A DNA stretch of 9,369 bases from Gammaproteobacteria bacterium (lineage in GTDB: Bacteria > Pseudomonadota > Gammaproteobacteria > GCA-001735895): assembly GCA_029882955.1 (NCBI GenBank), contig JAOUJX010000142.1:1-9369 (forward strand), given 5' to 3'. Both the position numbers and the translations under genes were made by a program. Of this stretch, positions 6,942 to 9,369 are shown one piece after another; positions within the stretch are counted from its first letter, which is position 1; every line of letters starts with the position of its first letter. The notes under the pieces are model-generated. The model was not told the DNA's origin. It did not search any database and saw only the letters and a list, made by a program, of their open reading frames with translations.

Positions 6942-8681
6942 CTAGTGAGAATCGCGTGTTACTTCACTACCACGACAACCAACCAGAAAATCCAGATCGG
7001 CACCCTGGTCCGCCTGCAACACAGTATCGAAGTAGAGTTTGTAATAACCGCCATCCATGTGCGCCTGTGGGGCGACCCACTCGCTCAGACGGCGTTGCAA
7101 TTCTTCATCGCTAATATCGAGGTGAATGCGGCGATTTTCGACATCGACTTCGATCATGTCGCCATTTTGCACCACAGCCAACGGACCACCAGCAGCAGCC
7201 TCGGGGGCGGTATGCAGCAATACCGTGCCATAAGCGGTTCCGCTCATGCGTGCATCCGATATTCGCACCATGTCCTTGATACCTTTGGCGAGAATTTTCG
7301 GTGGTAAACCCATGTTGCCGACTTCGGCCATACCCGGATAACCCTTTGGTCCACAGCCTTTGAGCACCATGACGCAGGTTTCATCGATATCCAGCTCGGG
7401 ATCTTCGATCTTTTCCTTGTAGTCTTCGATGCTTTCGAACACGACGGCACGCCCACGGTGCTGCATTAATTCGGCTGTCGCCGCCGAAGGCTTGATGATG
7501 GTGCCATTCGGTGCGAGATTGCCGCGCAATACAGCGATGCCACCGCTTTCCAGTAGCGCATTGCCCGGCGAACGGATGACTTCGGCATTATAATTTTCGG
7601 CGTCCTTCACATTTTCCCACATGCTCTGACCATTCACAGTCAGTGCATCTTTATTAAGCAGGCCCAGCTCTGCGAGTGTTTTCATGACTACGGGCAGACC
7701 GCCAGCATAGTAGAAATCTTCCATCAAAAAACGACCAGACGGCATCAAATCAACAATGGTTGGAACGTCCTTGCCCCAGGCATCCCAGTCGTCCAGGTCC
7801 AGATCAACGCCCAGACGACCGGCGATTGCCAGCAGGTGGACAACCGCGTTAGTCGAACCACCAATCGCACCATTGGCACGAATCGCATTCTGGAACGCTT
7901 CTCTGGTTAGAATTTTCGAAATACGCAAATCTTCTTTGACCATGTCAACAATACGCATACCGACCATATGGCTCATTCGACGCCGACGTGCATCGACAGC
8001 GGGGATTGCGGCGTTTTCTGGCATGCCTATGCCCAGTGCTTCCACCATTGAAGCCATGGTGGATGCGGTACCCATGGTCATACAATGTCCCGGGCTACGT
8101 GACATGGCTGATTCGGCGTCCATAAAATCCTGTACAGAAATTTCACCCGCTTTGACCGATTCGGAGAATTGCCATACAGCGGTGCCGGAACCTATATCGG
8201 TACCTTTATACTTACCGTTTAACATCGGGCCACCAGAGAGCGTGATGGTGGGTAAATCACAGCTAGCGGCACCCATCAATAGTGCCGGCGTAGTTTTGTC
8301 GCAACCCACCAGTAAAACCACACCATCGAGCGGATTAGCGCGAATGCTTTCTTCTACTTCCATTGCTGCGAGATTACGGAACAGCATAGCGGTGGGACGC
8401 ATGGTAGTTTCGCCCAGACTCATGGCCGGGAATTCAAGCGGGAAACCACCCGCTTCATAAACACCTCGTTTTACATGCTCGGCGATGTCTTTTAGATGCG
8501 CATTACAGGGGTTAGTGTCGGCCCAGGTATTACAAATGCCGATCACCGGACGGCCATCAAACATATGGTCGGGATGGCCCTGATTCTTTATCCAGCTACG
8601 ATGAATAAAGGCATCCTTGTCTGTGCCGCCATACCATTGACGGGAACGCTGCGGTTTTTTTGTCTTGCTATCATCACTCAT
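6942..8681 (-). CDS. IlvD/Edd-family aldonate dehydratase, L-arabonate dehydratase-like
   Basis: A 579-residue protein, the usual length for the sugar-acid branch of the IlvD/Edd family. Iron-sulfur ligands are C59 (NTWADTNPCN), C127 (VGCDKT) and C200 (SPGHCMTMG). E91 (GETTMRP) and K129 are the expected metal-site residues, and S480 in SDARMSGTAYGT is the catalytic serine. These numbers match, as I recall them, the L-arabonate dehydratase of Rhizobium leguminosarum, which has a [2Fe-2S] cluster. The opening RSWIKNQGHPDHMFDGRPVIGICNTW, in parts at 28-35 and 41-53, is typical of pentonate dehydratases rather than of IlvD or Edd. The reaction would be aldonate to 2-keto-3-deoxyaldonate plus water, in the cytoplasm. 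AGGA lies 6 bases before the ATG. The gene follows the regulator by 33 bases and precedes the AraD1-type gene by 11. L-arabonate is the best guess; D-xylonate, L-fuconate and D-galactonate are also used by relatives. Confidence 0.93.
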   Translation of the reverse strand: MSDDSKTKKPQRSRQWYGGTDKDAFIHRSWIKNQGHPDHMFDGRPVIGICNTWADTNPCNAHLKDIAEHVKRGVYEAGGFPLEFPAMSLGETTMRPTAMLFRNLAAMEVEESIRANPLDGVVLLVGCDKTTPALLMGAASCDLPTITLSGGPMLNGKYKGTDIGSGTAVWQFSESVKAGEISVQDFMDAESAMSRSPGHCMTMGTASTMASMVEALGIGMPENAAIPAVDARRRRMSHMVGMRIVDMVKEDLRISKILTREAFQNAIRANGAIGGSTNAVVHLLAIAGRLGVDLDLDDWDAWGKDVPTIVDLMPSGRFLMEDFYYAGGLPVVMKTLAELGLLNKDALTVNGQSMWENVKDAENYNAEVIRSPGNALLESGGIAVLRGNLAPNGTIIKPSAATAELMQHRGRAVVFESIEDYKEKIEDPELDIDETCVMVLKGCGPKGYPGMAEVGNMGLPPKILAKGIKDMVRISDARMSGTAYGTVLLHTAPEAAAGGPLAVVQNGDMIEVDVENRRIHLDISDEELQRRLSEWVAPQAHMDGGYYKLYFDTVLQADQGADLDFLVGCRGSEVTRDSH

Positions 8682-8714
8682 AATATTTCCTGCTGGCGTC
8701 TCTGCCGAGGCGCT

Positions 8715-9369
8715 CTAGTTTGTTTCCTGCGACACTAACGAAAGCGCCGATTCAATATCCTCAGTCGCACCTTTCAACAGGTAAGTCATGGCTTCCTGAG
8801 CCGCCTGGGGTCGATGCGCCTGAATGGCCCGAAAAACTTCTTCGTGTAGCGGGATACCGCTTTCGCGCACCCCGGTTTGTTTATGCGCCAGCTGAATACT
8901 TTGGGCCAGCGCTGACTCGATCACGTAGCCAAGCGGAATCAGCAAATCATTGCCGCTTGCATGAAGAATCGACTGGTGGAAAGCCAGATCATGTTTGATG
9001 CTTTCTTCGGTACCCGTCTCTGCAGACTTCATGCTGTTCAGAGCGTCTTCTATGGTGGCAAGCTCTACATCACTGGCACGAACTGCGGCCATTGCGGCGG
9101 CGGCTGGTTCAATGATCGAGCGAAACTCATATAAATGCCTGACGTGTTCGTGGGACGGACCCGCACTGAAACACCAGGACAACAAGTCCGGATCCAGCAT
9201 ATTCCAGTTATCCCGGGGCTTAATAATGGTGCCTCTTTTAGGGCGGGCTTCCAGTAAACCCTTGGAACTCAAGACTTTGAATGCCTCGCGCAACGACGTT
9301 CTGCTGACTTCAAGTTCGGTGCAGAATTGATCCTCGGTAGGCAATAGCGAGCCCGGCGGATAATCACCC
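8715..9369 (-). CDS. GntR-family (FadR/FCD) transcriptional regulator, 5' end outside window
   Basis: The frame is open to the window edge and gives 217 visible residues, beginning GDYPPGSLLPTEDQ, which is the middle of a GntR winged helix. The recognition-helix region reads ELEVSRTSLREAFKVLSSKGLL, in two parts (ELEVSRTSLREAF, then KVLSSKGLL), and the wing is RPKRGTIIKP. The linker WNMLDPDLLSW is typical of FCD regulators tied to sugar-acid genes (DgoR-like). The effector domain has the FCD motif DLAFHQSILHASGN, with Asp and His as likely metal ligands, and a later His in LHEEVFRAIQAH. Only about 20 to 30 N-terminal residues should be missing. Such proteins usually repress their own operon and release DNA on binding a small acid, here probably an aldonate or its 2-keto-3-deoxy product. 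The gene is co-directional with the catabolic genes, so it may control itself; its promoter and operator lie outside the window. Confidence 0.92.
   Translation of the reverse strand, partial: GDYPPGSLLPTEDQFCTELEVSRTSLREAFKVLSSKGLLEARPKRGTIIKPRDNWNMLDPDLLSWCFSAGPSHEHVRHLYEFRSIIEPAAAAMAAVRASDVELATIEDALNSMKSAETGTEESIKHDLAFHQSILHASGNDLLIPLGYVIESALAQSIQLAHKQTGVRESGIPLHEEVFRAIQAHRPQAAQEAMTYLLKGATEDIESALSLVSQETN

Larger units (their letters stand above)
1..9369 (-). other. Predicted sugar-acid uptake and catabolism operon
   Basis: All nine genes run in one direction with junctions of -4, 2, 4, 11, 15, 32 and 33 bases. One gap of about 125 bases lies before the binding protein. No convincing terminator is visible inside. 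The functional set is coherent: regulator, dehydratase, AraD1-type enzyme, full ABC importer, lactonase and second dehydratase. Either end may continue beyond the window. Confidence 0.75.

Noticed and set aside
7756..8460. Long plus-strand open frame (234 codons) opposite the dehydratase gene
   Set aside because: It lies wholly inside the strongly supported IlvD/Edd gene on the other strand, has serine/isoleucine-rich composition typical of antisense frames, and shows no domain or convincing ribosome site.
9342..9344. TTG as the start codon of the GntR regulator
   Set aside because: This codon is an internal Leu of the conserved PPGSLLPTE motif, and the frame stays open to the window edge, so the gene starts outside the window.
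1..9369. Mobile element, CRISPR array, phage or defence genes
   Set aside because: No transposase, integrase, spaced direct repeats, tRNA or nuclease-like genes were seen; the window is fully accounted for by metabolic and transport genes.

Overview
The window is a single-direction block of nine genes, all on the minus strand, that reads as one sugar-acid uptake and catabolism operon. In transcription order (right to left) it holds: a FadR-type GntR regulator (5' end beyond the window), an IlvD/Edd-family aldonate dehydratase, an AraD1/GguC-type fumarylacetoacetate-hydrolase-fold protein, a complete CUT2 (ribose-type) ABC importer (periplasmic binding protein, two-domain ATPase, two permeases), an SMP-30-type lactonase, and the N-terminal 154 residues of a UxaA-family dehydratase (3' end beyond the window). 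Most junctions are a 4-base overlap or gaps of 2 to 33 bases. The one larger gap, about 125 bases, lies before the binding-protein gene and contains an inverted repeat.

How the genes fit together (inference from families): the importer brings in a sugar or sugar acid. The SMP-30 enzyme would open an aldonolactone. The IlvD/Edd enzyme would dehydrate the aldonate to a 2-keto-3-deoxy acid. The AraD1-type enzyme would process that acid further, as in non-phosphorylative (Weimberg-like) pentose routes ending in 2-oxoglutarate semialdehyde. The UxaA-family dehydratase is from an unrelated enzyme family and suggests a second or alternative sugar-acid substrate. No sugar dehydrogenase, aldehyde dehydrogenase or aldolase is in the window; these could lie past its left edge. 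The GntR regulator probably senses a pathway acid.

The organism is a Gram-negative bacterium, shown by the periplasmic binding protein with a Sec signal and no lipobox. Moderate GC (roughly half, by eye) and the protein style suggest a proteobacterium, possibly a marine gammaproteobacterium; this last point is a weak guess. I saw no RNA genes, CRISPR arrays, insertion sequences or other mobile elements. The metabolic theme is familiar; the particular combination of two dehydratase families with an AraD1-type enzyme and a dual-permease importer is the part worth checking.
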